Source of the DNA: Microbacterium oxydans
GTDB taxonomy: Bacteria > Actinomycetota > Actinomycetes > Actinomycetales > Microbacteriaceae
DNA: 64,000 nt
Reading direction: 5' to 3'
Assembly: GCF_900095745.1 (NCBI RefSeq)
Contig: NZ_FMIR01000015.1
Location: 62,001-126,000 of the forward strand
In this document: in pieces, positions 9,326-18,047 of the stretch
Layout of the letters: each line of letters opens with the position of its first letter
Position numbering within the stretch: the stretch's first letter is position 1
Program-made: the position numbers and the translations under genes
Notes under the pieces: model-generated
The model's database searches: none
What the model was told of the DNA's origin: nothing
Seen by the model: only the letters and a program-made list of their open reading frames with translations

Positions 9326-9865
9326 ATGGCGATCGGTTCGACAGTCCACACATTCGAGGTGCAGCTCGCTGACACCGACCGCGGAATCTACGAGGACTAC
9401 TCGCTGCGCGTGGCGCGGCATCCGTCCGAGACCGACGCATACATGCTCACCCGCGTGCTCGCCTACGGGCTCGAGTTCGCCGAGGGCATCACGTTCGGCG
9501 GCAGCATCTCGTCGACCGAGGAGCCGGCCGTGCTCGTGCGTGACATGACCGGGCTGATCACCGCGTGGGTCGAGATCGGGGCGCCCGATGCCGACCGACT
9601 GCACTACGGCAGCCGCCTGGCCGAGCGCACTGTCGTCTACACGCACCGCGATCCCGCGAAGGTGATGGCGCAATGGGCGGACAAGCGCATCCATCGCCGC
9701 GAGGACATCCGCGTGTACAGCTTCGATCCCGACTTCATCGACTCGGCCGCGGCGCTGATCGAACGCCGCAACACCATGACCCTCACGGTGACCGAGAGCG
9801 TGATCTACCTCGACCTCAACGGCACGAGCCTGACCTCGACCGTGCACGTGCACGAACTCGCCTGA
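9326..9865 (+). CDS. YaeQ family protein
   Basis: YaeQ family protein of 179 residues; the family adopts a PD-(D/E)XK nuclease-like fold with no settled function. Family landmarks visible are GIYEDYSLRVARHPSET, LAYGLEFAEGITFGG, the pair GAPDADRLHYGSR, and a C-terminal TESVIYLDL. The ATG at 9326 has no ribosome binding site, but TAGGCT ends 8 nt upstream, suggesting a nearly leaderless transcript. Stand-alone gene after the radical SAM gene. Confidence 0.88.
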   Translation: MAIGSTVHTFEVQLADTDRGIYEDYSLRVARHPSETDAYMLTRVLAYGLEFAEGITFGGSISSTEEPAVLVRDMTGLITAWVEIGAPDADRLHYGSRLAERTVVYTHRDPAKVMAQWADKRIHRREDIRVYSFDPDFIDSAAALIERRNTMTLTVTESVIYLDLNGTSLTSTVHVHELA

Positions 9866-9892
9866 CCGGAGCGAGCCTCAGCCGCCGCGAGC

Positions 9893-10546
9893 TCAACCGC
9901 CCACGAGTCCCTGCTCGTATGCGGCGATCACGAGCTGCGCGCGGTCCCGCGCCGCGAGCTTCGACAGCAGGCTGCCGATGTGCGTCTTCACCGTGGCCAT
10001 CGAGATGGTGAGGGCCGCGGCGATCTCCGCGTTCGCGAGTCCGCGGCCGACGAGCGTGAGCACCTCGGTCTCGCGCGCCGTGAGGGTCGCGAGCGGGCGC
10101 CCCGCCGGTCGGTTCGCGCTGTCCAGGAAGTGCTCGACGAGGCGGACGAGGATGCTCGGCGCGAACAGCGACTCCCCGTCGTGCGTGCGGCGGATGGCCT
10201 CGATCAGCTGCTCGGGGCGCACGTCCTTGAGCAGGAATCCGCTGGCTCCCGCGCGAAGAGCGCCGTCGACGTACTCGTCGAGCTCCAGCATGCTGAGCAC
10301 GAGGACACGGGTTCCCGGCAGGGCCGTCGTGATGGCGCGCGTCGCACTGATGCCGTCGAGCCCCGGCATCCGGATGTCCATCAGCACGACATCCGGCACG
10401 ATTTCGCGCGCCAACTCGACCGCCCCCGCACCGTCGGCGGCCTCGCCCACCACCGTCAGCCCTTCGGCACCGGCGATGATCAGGGCGAGGCTGTGCCGCA
10501 GCAGGGCCTGATCGTCGGCGATCAGGACGCGGATCCCGTCGCTCAC
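9893..10546 (-). CDS. NarL/LuxR-family response regulator
   Basis: Two-domain response regulator of 217 residues. The receiver domain has acidic residues Asp11/Asp12 and phospho-acceptor Asp57 in VLMDIRMPG. The C-terminal LuxR-type helix-turn-helix begins LTARETEVLTLVGRGLANAEIA, with VKTHIGSLLSKL in the recognition helix. It starts with GTG at 10546, overlapping the kinase stop (GTGA), so the kinase and regulator are co-translated. The divergent ABC exporter is the likely target. Confidence 0.93.
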   Translation of the reverse strand: MSDGIRVLIADDQALLRHSLALIIAGAEGLTVVGEAADGAGAVELAREIVPDVVLMDIRMPGLDGISATRAITTALPGTRVLVLSMLELDEYVDGALRAGASGFLLKDVRPEQLIEAIRRTHDGESLFAPSILVRLVEHFLDSANRPAGRPLATLTARETEVLTLVGRGLANAEIAAALTISMATVKTHIGSLLSKLAARDRAQLVIAAYEQGLVGG

Positions 10547-11403
10547 GCCTCCGCCTCGAACGGCAGGCGCGCCTCGACGCGGAATCCCGCACCCACCGGC
10601 TCGGCGACCAGCGTTCCCCCGAGGGCGCCCACGCGCTCGCGCATGCCCCGCAGACCTTGGCCGGCGCCGGGCTGCGACTGCCATCCCCGCGCAGGGCCGT
10701 CATCGGCGACGACGACCCGGATGGCGCTCCCGTCCCGCTCGACCGCCACGCTCGCCGGCACCGGACCGGCATGGCGTCCGACATTCGCGAGCGCCTCCCG
10801 GATCGTGGCGCAGGCGGTGGCCTGCACGGCGAGCGGCGCCTCGCCCAGATCCTCCATCCGCAGGCTCGCGCGCACACCGAACGCCTCCGCGGCGGTGACG
10901 ATCCCCGGCACGTCCGAGAGTCGTGCCGGCGGATGCAGCGGCACCTCGTCTCCCGGCTCGCGCAGCACGGTCAGCATCCTCCGCAGCTCCGACATCGCAG
11001 AGCGCCCCGCCTGCTCGATGTCGACGAGGGCGCTTCGCCGCTCGGCGTCGCCGGCGGTCCCCTCGAGCGGGGCGACGGCGGCGGCCCGCATCGTGATCAG
11101 ACCGAGTCCGTGCGATGCCAGGTCGTGCAGCTCACGGGCGATCCGCAGTCGTTCCTGCTGCGCTGCCCGGTCCGCCGCCCATTCCGTGAGGCTGCGCTCG
11201 TACTCCCGGCGCTGCCGCTGCGACCGCACCGTCGCCCAGACGAGCACGCCCACCACGAGGAGTCCGGCGGCCGTCACCACGACCGCCACGCTCTGCGGGC
11301 CGTCGAGTCCGAGAAAACTCAGGAGAGCGACCAGCAACGCGATCATGCCCCCGGCGGCGATCCACGTGCGCGAGCGCCAGGTCGGGCGGGGCGAAGCATC
11401 CAT
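10543..11403 (-). CDS. Two-component sensor histidine kinase (HisKA_3 type)
   Basis: Membrane kinase of 286 residues with two N-terminal transmembrane helices (about 13-33 and 38-58) and almost no extracytoplasmic sensor. The HisKA_3 motif RIARELHDLASHGLG has phospho-acceptor His93, followed by an HATPase domain with an ADDGP box and GLRGMRERV. This small-sensor layout is typical of kinases that sense through a partner transporter, here plausibly the adjacent ABC exporter. The ATG at 11403 lies 7 nt after TAGACT, a leaderless arrangement. Confidence 0.9.
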   Translation of the reverse strand: MDASPRPTWRSRTWIAAGGMIALLVALLSFLGLDGPQSVAVVVTAAGLLVVGVLVWATVRSQRQRREYERSLTEWAADRAAQQERLRIARELHDLASHGLGLITMRAAAVAPLEGTAGDAERRSALVDIEQAGRSAMSELRRMLTVLREPGDEVPLHPPARLSDVPGIVTAAEAFGVRASLRMEDLGEAPLAVQATACATIREALANVGRHAGPVPASVAVERDGSAIRVVVADDGPARGWQSQPGAGQGLRGMRERVGALGGTLVAEPVGAGFRVEARLPFEAEA

Positions 11404-11534
11404 CCGCCCGAGTCTAGGCACCCTCGTCGCGACACACATCAGACCAGGGGTGGAGGGACCGGGGGCGGAGCATCGGCCGGGCTTCCCGCCTGCGGGCCGA
11501 TGCCCCAGACGGCGCGGACCGCTGGGATCGAGGG

Positions 11535-12266
11535 ATGCTGACGATCGAATCACTCACGAAACGACACGGTTCCCGCACGGTGCTCGACGGCGTCGCCTTC
11601 GAGGCACGACCGGGCCGCGTGACGGCCTTCCTCGGAGCGAACGGAGCCGGCAAGTCATCGACCCTGCGCATCCTCCTCGGGCTCGACCGGCCGACCGCAG
11701 GACGCGCGCTCATCGACGGCCACGCCTACCGCGACCTCCGTGATCCGCTGCGGACGGCGGGGGCGATGCTCGACGGGTCCGGCGCACACCGCTCGCGGAC
11801 CGCGCGGGGCCACCTCTCCTGGATCGCCACGGCGGGCGGCATCCGCCGTGGCCGCGTCGACGAGGTGCTCGAGCAGGTCGGTCTGGCCCGCGCGGCGCGC
11901 ACCAAGGTGGGCCGGCTGTCGCTGGGTATGGGGCAGCGTCTGGGGCTCGGGGCGGCGCTGTTGGGCGAGCCGCCGACGCTCATCCTCGATGAACCCGTGA
12001 ACGGGCTCGACCCCGAGGGCATCCGCTGGATGCGCGAGCTGCTGCGCGGCCAGGCGGATGCCGGGGGGACCGTGCTGCTGTCCAGCCACCTGATGGGCGA
12101 GGTCGCCGGAGTGGCCGACGACCTGGTCGTGATCGCCCACGGTCGGATCGTGGCGACGGGCACCGTGGACGAGATCACCCGCGGGCACGCCGACCTCGAA
12201 GCGGCCTTCTTCGCCTTGACCGGCGGGGATACCTCGACCGACCCGAACGGCGGTCCCTCGCGATGA
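11535..12266 (+). CDS. ABC transporter ATP-binding protein
   Basis: ATPase of 243 residues for an export-type ABC system. Walker A is GANGAGKSS, the signature region is LSLGMGQRLGLG (a variant with M in place of the usual polar residue), Walker B is LILDEP and the switch histidine is in LLSSHLMGEV. The layout resembles the BcrA/DrrA group involved in peptide or drug resistance. Divergent from the two-component genes, and overlapping the first permease gene by 4 nt (ATGA). Confidence 0.92.
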   Translation: MLTIESLTKRHGSRTVLDGVAFEARPGRVTAFLGANGAGKSSTLRILLGLDRPTAGRALIDGHAYRDLRDPLRTAGAMLDGSGAHRSRTARGHLSWIATAGGIRRGRVDEVLEQVGLARAARTKVGRLSLGMGQRLGLGAALLGEPPTLILDEPVNGLDPEGIRWMRELLRGQADAGGTVLLSSHLMGEVAGVADDLVVIAHGRIVATGTVDEITRGHADLEAAFFALTGGDTSTDPNGGPSR

Positions 12267-13057
12267 GACTCCTGCGCACCATCGCCGCCGAGACGGCCAA
12301 GATCCTCACACTGCCGGGCGTATGGGCCGGCGTGCTCGCGAGCATCCTCGGCACCGTCGCGATCACGACGCTGAACGCGACGCAGGCGGTCGCCGCCCTC
12401 GACGCGGGTGAAGCCGACCTGTTCGGTCCGATCTCGGTCTTCGAGACCGCCTTCGCCGCGGCTCCCCTCGGCACGATCGGCGCGATCGTCGTCGGGGTGC
12501 TGGCGGTCAGCAGCGAATACACGCCGAACAGTCCGGATGCCGGCGGATCCCGGCAGATCACGAGCACGCTCGTCACGAGCCCCGGTCGAGTGAGACTCGT
12601 CTTGGCCAAGCTCACGGCGGTCGTGGCGATCACGGTCCTGACCGCGGCCGTGGCCTTGTCGTCCTGCCTCGGGGTCGCTCAACTGTTCCTCGGCGATGTC
12701 GCTCCCGAGGCCATTCCCGTCGAACAGGCGATGTGGCGCATCGTCGGCACGACGGTCTACTGGACCCTCACCGCCCTCCTGGCGTTCGGCATCACTCTTC
12801 TCACGCGCAGCGGAACGCTCCCGCTGATCATCCTCATCCTGAACAGCTCGGTGGTCTCGATCTCCCTGCTGCTCACGAACCTGACCCCGCTCGCGCACTG
12901 GCTCCCCGACATGGCGGGACGGAACCTGTTCGGCTTCGACGCGGAACTCGTGCTCCCCGGCGGCATCGACGCCGTGCCGGGCGGGCTCGTCATGGCCGCG
13001 TGGGCCGTGGCGGCCGTGGGCGCCGGAACGATCGTCTTCACGCGGAGAGACGCCTGA
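12263..13057 (+). CDS. ABC-2 type permease, first subunit
   Basis: Membrane protein of 264 residues with about six transmembrane helices and the EYTPNSPDAGGSRQITSTL segment that resembles ABC-2 permeases of the bacitracin/lantibiotic exporter type. ATGA overlap with the ATPase upstream; TGATG overlap with a second permease downstream. Probably forms a heterodimeric permease with that protein. Substrate unknown. Confidence 0.85.
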   Translation: MRLLRTIAAETAKILTLPGVWAGVLASILGTVAITTLNATQAVAALDAGEADLFGPISVFETAFAAAPLGTIGAIVVGVLAVSSEYTPNSPDAGGSRQITSTLVTSPGRVRLVLAKLTAVVAITVLTAAVALSSCLGVAQLFLGDVAPEAIPVEQAMWRIVGTTVYWTLTALLAFGITLLTRSGTLPLIILILNSSVVSISLLLTNLTPLAHWLPDMAGRNLFGFDAELVLPGGIDAVPGGLVMAAWAVAAVGAGTIVFTRRDA

Positions 13058-13779
13058 TGCGGCGGGCACTGGGGGCGGAGCTCTCCAAACTGCGGACGCT
13101 TCCGCTCACGACATATGCCGCCGCGGGCATGATCCTCGTCAGCGCACTCATCGCCGCGGCGCTCGCGGGGGTGCACGCCGAGCGAGGGGGAGCCGTGCCC
13201 GGGGTCGACGCGGTGCTCGAGGCCATGCCGTACGCGCAGGCGGGCGCGATCCTGCTCGGGGTCGTGCCGGTGGCGCACGAGTACGCCGGGCGTCAGTTCA
13301 GCACCACGCTCATCGCGGTGCCTCGCCGGATGCGGGTGATCGTGGCGAAGACGTGCGCGGCGATGGTCATGTTGTTCCTCGTCGGGACGCTGTCGGTCGC
13401 TGTGGCATGGTTGTCCGCCGAGCTGACGCACCAGGCCTCGGATGCCGGCGGTGTGGCCGCGACGGCGGAGGACCTCGCCCGCCTCGGCGGCGCGATCGTC
13501 TATCTGGTGCTGATCGGGCTCCTCGCCCACGCGGTGACGCTCGTCCTGCGGCATCTGGTACCGGCGCTGGTATCGATGCTCGTCGTCGTCTACATACTGC
13601 CGTTCGCGCTGACCGCGCTCGGAGAGCACACTCGGTGGCTGCCCACCCGTGCCGGGTCGCAGCTGTTCGCGCCGGACGACGCCGTGCTCACGGCGTTCAC
13701 CGGGGCCCTGGTGCTGCTCGCCTGGTCGGTCGCGCTCGGCGTCGCCGGCACCGCCCGCTTCACCCTCTCCGACGCGTGA
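13057..13779 (+). CDS. ABC-2 type permease, second subunit
   Basis: Membrane protein of 240 residues with six predicted helices and the HEYAGRQFSTTLIAVPRR cytoplasmic loop, parallel to EYTPNSPDAGG in the first permease, so the two are paralogues. The start ATG shares one base with the preceding stop (TGATG). Last gene of the divergent exporter operon, probably controlled by the neighbouring two-component system. Confidence 0.85.
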   Translation: MRRALGAELSKLRTLPLTTYAAAGMILVSALIAAALAGVHAERGGAVPGVDAVLEAMPYAQAGAILLGVVPVAHEYAGRQFSTTLIAVPRRMRVIVAKTCAAMVMLFLVGTLSVAVAWLSAELTHQASDAGGVAATAEDLARLGGAIVYLVLIGLLAHAVTLVLRHLVPALVSMLVVVYILPFALTALGEHTRWLPTRAGSQLFAPDDAVLTAFTGALVLLAWSVALGVAGTARFTLSDA

Positions 13780-13828
13780 CCGGGGCGGCCCCTCGCCCCT
13801 CCCCCTTCACCGATCCCGCCGACCGCGC

Positions 13829-15163
13829 TCAGAGGTCGGGGGCGGCGTTCCACGCGTCGACGAACTCCTGCGTCTCGTCGCCCCCACCCTTCACGAGGTT
13901 CGGGTGGAGCTTGCCGGTGACTGTGAACGCGTACGCAGGACGATCGGTCTCCGGCGCCCAGCTCGTCGACCCGAAGATCTCGGCTTCCTGATCGCGCAGG
14001 GCGGCATGCTTGATCGCCGGGGCGAGCGCGGCGACGTCGGCGTCGTGGTCGAGCACGACATCGAGTTCGAGCGGCCCCAGAGCGACGGAGCGCACCCCCT
14101 CGGCATCGGCGAGTCCGAGCGCACGATCGAAGTTCGCGACGTATCCGTCCTCGCTCATCGTCTTCGCCGTGACGCGCGAGCCCGGCTCGTCTTCCTTCAA
14201 CACGAACAGCTGGAGGGAGTTGAACTCCTGGAGGTCCGGCGTCGCGACGAGGGCCCGCTGCACGGTCGCGGCCGTCTCGGCATCGGTCGTGGTCACCGAA
14301 AGGTGCAGAGCACGCGGCCCATGAGTGCCGATCGAGGCCCCCACGACACCGGCGATCGGCGTGAGGATCGCATCGAGTCTGGCGCCGAGCTCCTGCTGCA
14401 GCGCCGGAGCGGTCATGATCCCGCTGGAGAGGCTGACACGGAGCCGTGCCTCGCCCGACGTCAAGGCGTCGACTGCGGGCGTCGCCGCCGCGGCACCCTC
14501 GGCCGTACGCATCCGCAGCGCGAGCGAGTCGTCGTCGAGCGTGTACTTCTGGATCGGAGCGACGGCGGCCACCGCCGCGACCGTCTCGACCGCGGTCTTC
14601 AGCGCCGCCGGATCCTGCGTCTCGATCGACGAACGCTCGTGCACGTCCGAGACCTTGAGCGACACCCCGTCCGCGAGCGGACCGGCTGCGGCCGCATCCG
14701 CCAGCGGTTCGATCGTGGCGGTCGGGTCGACCCCTGCTTCGGCGACCGCCTCGACGCCCAGCGAATCGTCGGAGGACCAGACGCGACCCTGCAGGATGCC
14801 GTCGACTCCGGTCAGCTCGCCCACCGCCCCTGCGAGTTCGGCGACCTCGTCGTCATCCCCGGCGACCGTCCACTGCCAGGCACCGGTGCGGACCTTGAGC
14901 ACCACGTCATCATCGGTCACGGACTCGGCGAGGTCGTTCAATCGCGCAGCGGCCTCGGGGAGATCCGCGGGTGCGACCGAGTCTTCGAGCGTGATCAGGT
15001 AGGCCCCGTCCTCCGCCTTTTCGATCGAGGAGACGGCCGGATCCTTCGCGACCTGCTCCTCGAGGTCTTCGCTCTTCCGCGTGCACCCGGCGAGCGCCGT
15101 CACGGCGACCACCCCACCCAGCAGCAGAGCGACACCACGAACGATCCCCCGGTTCCGACGCAT
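13829..15163 (-). CDS. Putative lipoprotein, function unknown
   Basis: Predicted lipoprotein of 444 residues. The lipobox is VTALAGC near residue 25, after a hydrophobic signal helix. The rest is acidic and Ala/Val/Asp-rich, with loosely repeated alpha/beta units (segments such as LHLSVTTTDAETAATVQRAL), but I recognise no family. The ATG at 15163 lies 6 nt after TACGAT with no ribosome binding site, a leaderless layout. No operon partners. Confidence 0.75.
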   Translation of the reverse strand: MRRNRGIVRGVALLLGGVVAVTALAGCTRKSEDLEEQVAKDPAVSSIEKAEDGAYLITLEDSVAPADLPEAAARLNDLAESVTDDDVVLKVRTGAWQWTVAGDDDEVAELAGAVGELTGVDGILQGRVWSSDDSLGVEAVAEAGVDPTATIEPLADAAAAGPLADGVSLKVSDVHERSSIETQDPAALKTAVETVAAVAAVAPIQKYTLDDDSLALRMRTAEGAAAATPAVDALTSGEARLRVSLSSGIMTAPALQQELGARLDAILTPIAGVVGASIGTHGPRALHLSVTTTDAETAATVQRALVATPDLQEFNSLQLFVLKEDEPGSRVTAKTMSEDGYVANFDRALGLADAEGVRSVALGPLELDVVLDHDADVAALAPAIKHAALRDQEAEIFGSTSWAPETDRPAYAFTVTGKLHPNLVKGGGDETQEFVDAWNAAPDL

Positions 15164-15230
15164 TACTCCATCGTATGCACAAACGCGTGAGCCGCCGATG
15201 GGCACAACTCCCCATTCGGTCTCGTGCGCG

Positions 15231-15266
15231 CGCTCGCGCTCGTGCTCGCGCTCGTGCTCGCGCTCG
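15231..15266. repeat. Simple tandem repeat, 12-nt unit
   Basis: Unit CGCTCGTGCTCG or close variants, about three copies, in the intergenic region upstream of the lipoprotein gene. Confidence 0.75.
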
Positions 15267-15276
15267 CCGTGCGCGT

Positions 15277-15354
15277 CGAGTGCACGGCTTCGCGCCGAAC
15301 GCACGGCTTCTTCACGCGGGTACGCCGTGCACTCGGCAGCATCCCGTGCACTCG
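15277..15354. repeat. 78-bp palindromic intergenic element, copy A
   Basis: Bounded by the perfect 11-bp inverted repeats CGAGTGCACGG and CCGTGCACTCG, with internal GCACGG and CCGTGCA arms. A second 78-bp copy at 27562-27639 is identical at 61 of 78 positions by direct alignment. Resembles REP/BIME-type extragenic palindromes. Confidence 0.75.
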
Positions 15355-15370
15355 ACGCGCACAACGCGGG

Positions 15371-15412
15371 GCGCGGGCACAACGGGGGGCGCGGGCACAA
15401 CGGGGGGCGCGG
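15371..15412. repeat. Short direct tandem repeat
   Basis: About two and a half copies of a 19-nt unit built on GCGCGGGCACAACGGGG, non-coding, just beyond the 78-bp element. Confidence 0.7.
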
Positions 15413-15419
15413 ACACGAC

Positions 15420-15455
15420 AGAGGCCCCGGACCGCGGAAGCGGGACGGGGCCTCT
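15420..15455 (-). terminator. Terminator of the DEAD-box helicase gene
   Basis: Stem AGAGGCCCC (15420-15428) with GGGGCCTCT (15447-15455), 12 nt beyond the helicase stop. Confidence 0.75.
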
Positions 15456-15467
15456 GGTGAGCGAGAC

Positions 15468-17765
15468 TCAGGCGGTGAGGTCGGCCGCGGTCGGCACGCG
15501 ACCGGCGATCTCCTCGATCACGTCGTCGTCGAGGCGCGCGTTCTCGAACGGTGCGTCGATCTCGGCGCGGTCGAGCAGCTCGGTCATGCGACGCTGACGC
15601 TGACGCGTGATCAGCGTGACGACACGACCCGAACGACCGGCGCGGCCGGTACGGCCCGAGCGGTGCAGGTACGTCTTGTACTCGTCGGGAGCGTCGGCCT
15701 GGACGACCAGGTCGATGTCGTCGACGTGGATGCCGCGGGCGGCGACATCCGTGGCGACGAGCACGTTCACGCGGCCCGAGGTCAGACGCTCGAGGTTGCG
15801 CGTGCGCTTGGCCTGGTTCAGGTCGCCGTGCAGCGAGACGGCCGGGATGCCGGCATCGTCGAACTGCTCGGCGAGCATGTCGGCGTAGGCACGGGTGCGA
15901 GCGAAGACCAGCGTCTTGCCGGCACGGTCGACGAGCGACGTGAGGATGTCGGCCTTGTCGCGGTGCTCGATCACGAGCACGCGGTGCTCGATCGTGCTGG
16001 AGTCCTGGTCCTCACCGGCGACCTCGTACACGGCCGGGTCGACGAGGAACTCGTCGACGAGAGCCGCGACCTCGCGGTCGAGCGTGGCCGAGAACAGCAG
16101 CTTCTGGCTGCCGTCGGCGGTGTGACGCAGGATGCGCTGCACGGGCTCGACGAATCCGAGCTCGCACATGTGGTCGGCCTCGTCGAGCACCGCGATGCGG
16201 CAGTCCGAGAGGTCGAGCTTGCCCTGGTTGATGAGGTCTTCGACGCGACCGGGGGTACCGATCACGATGTCGACGCCCTTCTTCAGCGCACCGACCTGGC
16301 GACCCTGCGGGACACCACCGTAGATCTGCGTGGTGAACAGGCCGACGCTGCGGGCGATCGGCTGGATGGTGCGGTCGATCTGCAGCGCGAGCTCGCGCGT
16401 CGGAGCGAGGATGATCGCACGCGGCGAGCGTCCGAACTCACGGCGCTTGCCGGCCTGCGACTGCAGCACACGCTCGACGAGCGGCGCACCGAAGGCGATG
16501 GTCTTGCCGGAGCCGGTGCGGCCACGGGCGAGCACGTCGCGCCCGGCGAGGACGGCCGGGATGCTGGCGGCCTGGATCGCGAACGGCGAAGCCGCGCCCA
16601 TGCCGACGAGAGTGTCGACGATGTTCGAGCCGAGACCGAGGTCGCCGAAGGTCACACCGTCGACCTCGACGGCCGCGACGGACTTCGCCTCGAGGCGCTC
16701 GTGCACGACGTCGTCGCCCGGGGTGAACTTCGCTCCGGTCGACTCGGGCCGGCTGGTGGCGTTCCAGTCGTTACGGCTCGGGCGCTCGTTGCGCGCCGGA
16801 CGCCCACGGGTGTCGGACGTCAGCGGGCGCGGACGCTCGGTGCGGTACGCACCACCGGTCGACGGACGCGAACGCTCGTCACGGCCACCCTCGTACGAAC
16901 GCTGCGTGCGGTCGCGGTCGAAGGCACGACGGGCGCGGTCGGCGTCGAACGAACGCTCGCCGCCACGCTCGGCACCACGGTCGTTCGACCGGGCACGGTC
17001 GCCGCCGCGGTCGTCACGGCGCGGACGCTCGTCGCGGTCGAACCGGGGGCGCTCGGCACCACGGTCGCTGTTGAACCGGGGACGCTCGGCACCACGGTCG
17101 CTGTTGAACCGGGGACGCTCGCCGCCACCGCGGCGGTCGTCACGAACCGGACGTGCGCCGTCGCGGTGGTCGTTGTCGCGGAAGCCCTGGCGCTGGGTGC
17201 CGGCGCCACGGTCGTCACGACGCGAGCGGTCGTCGCGGTCGAAGCGGGGGCGGTCGCCGCCGCGCTCGTCGCGGTAGGTTCCGGGACCGGTCGGGCGCTG
17301 TCCGCTCGGACGCTGTCCGCCACGGTCGTCCCGACGCGGACGGTCGTCGAAGCGGCCGCCGGCGCTGGGCCGGTCGTTGTAGCGAGGACGCTCGGAGCGG
17401 TCGTCGTTGCGGTGGTGCGGTGCCTCGCGGCGTCCGGACTCGGCGCGGTTGCGGATGCCCCGGGCCTCGTCGCGGCCGGCACGCTCGGAGGCGTTCCAGC
17501 GCTGCTTGGGCGCACCCGACTCGGCCTCGGCCGGGCGGTAGCCACGGTGACCGGCGCTGCGGCTGCCGGGACGACGGTCGTAGCCGCCGGCGGCGGGGGC
17601 GGAGCGGCGGTCGCCGGCATCCGCGCGGGCACCACGCTCGTCGCGCGCACCGTCACGGGCGGGGCCGCCGTTGTGGCGGTCGTGGAAGGAGGTCTTCTTG
17701 GCGCCGTAGCGCGGCTCGAAGTTGGCGGCGGGACGTCCGCCGCGGGGCTTCTTGTTCTTGGGCAT
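15468..17765 (-). CDS. DEAD-box ATP-dependent RNA helicase with long disordered N-terminal extension
   Basis: RNA helicase of 765 residues. The conserved core occupies only residues 371-765: GRTGSGKT (motif I, about 415), PTRELALQI (Ia), TPGR (Ib), DEAD at about 528-531, SAT at about 559-561, and ATDVAARGI and HRSGRTGR (V, VI). Residues 1-370 are low complexity, rich in Arg, Asp, Gly, Glu and Pro, with repeats of the type DRGAERPRF and a perfect 11-residue tandem repeat. In related proteins such tails are usually C-terminal. Likely roles are ribosome assembly, mRNA turnover or cold adaptation; the tail may bind RNA or drive condensates. AGGAAG precedes the ATG at 17765. Confidence 0.93.
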   Translation of the reverse strand: MPKNKKPRGGRPAANFEPRYGAKKTSFHDRHNGGPARDGARDERGARADAGDRRSAPAAGGYDRRPGSRSAGHRGYRPAEAESGAPKQRWNASERAGRDEARGIRNRAESGRREAPHHRNDDRSERPRYNDRPSAGGRFDDRPRRDDRGGQRPSGQRPTGPGTYRDERGGDRPRFDRDDRSRRDDRGAGTQRQGFRDNDHRDGARPVRDDRRGGGERPRFNSDRGAERPRFNSDRGAERPRFDRDERPRRDDRGGDRARSNDRGAERGGERSFDADRARRAFDRDRTQRSYEGGRDERSRPSTGGAYRTERPRPLTSDTRGRPARNERPSRNDWNATSRPESTGAKFTPGDDVVHERLEAKSVAAVEVDGVTFGDLGLGSNIVDTLVGMGAASPFAIQAASIPAVLAGRDVLARGRTGSGKTIAFGAPLVERVLQSQAGKRREFGRSPRAIILAPTRELALQIDRTIQPIARSVGLFTTQIYGGVPQGRQVGALKKGVDIVIGTPGRVEDLINQGKLDLSDCRIAVLDEADHMCELGFVEPVQRILRHTADGSQKLLFSATLDREVAALVDEFLVDPAVYEVAGEDQDSSTIEHRVLVIEHRDKADILTSLVDRAGKTLVFARTRAYADMLAEQFDDAGIPAVSLHGDLNQAKRTRNLERLTSGRVNVLVATDVAARGIHVDDIDLVVQADAPDEYKTYLHRSGRTGRAGRSGRVVTLITRQRQRRMTELLDRAEIDAPFENARLDDDVIEEIAGRVPTAADLTA
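17051..17116. repeat. Two perfect 33-nt tandem repeats inside the helicase gene
   Basis: Two identical 33-nt units (17051-17083 and 17084-17116) encode the 11-residue repeat FNSDRGAERPR in the disordered tail. A third, diverged unit follows. Such repeats can change copy number by slippage. Confidence 0.85.
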
Positions 17766-18047
17766 TGCGTTGTCTTCCTGTGTTCTCGCACGAGAACAGC
17801 GCCGCGCACACGCGCGAGCACCCTGCGCGTGGTCGGATGCGACCAGCGGGGTTCCGGACTGTCAGCGGCCGGGGCCATTCATGTGATGGTTGATTAGCGT
17901 CGAGCGACGCTCACCATCGGCCCCTGGACTCACACTTCACACACATAAAACGTCCGCGCCAACGCGCGGGTGTCCGAAGCCGACCGCACAAGTGTAGCCG
18001 ACGCGCCTGAGAGAGTGCCGACGCGGGGGTGGCCGTACGATGTCGAA
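17766..18047. other. Divergent intergenic region between helicase and aldose epimerase genes
   Basis: 282 nt with no supported gene. It holds the galM -10 element TACGAT (18036-18041) and presumably the helicase promoter and leader on the other strand. I see no riboswitch. Confidence 0.5.

Larger units (their letters stand above)
15164..15467. other. Repeat-rich intergenic region
   Basis: No gene is supported here. It holds a CGCTCGTG-type simple repeat (15231-15266), one copy of a 78-bp dispersed palindromic element (15277-15354), a short GGGCACAACGGGG tandem repeat (15371-15412) and the helicase terminator (15420-15455). Confidence 0.8.

Noticed and set aside
15081..17897. 938-codon plus-strand frame opposite the DEAD-box helicase
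   Set aside because: Low-complexity Val/Ala/Thr-rich antisense of the helicase's Arg/Asp/Gly repeats; no start site and the helicase motifs on the other strand are decisive.
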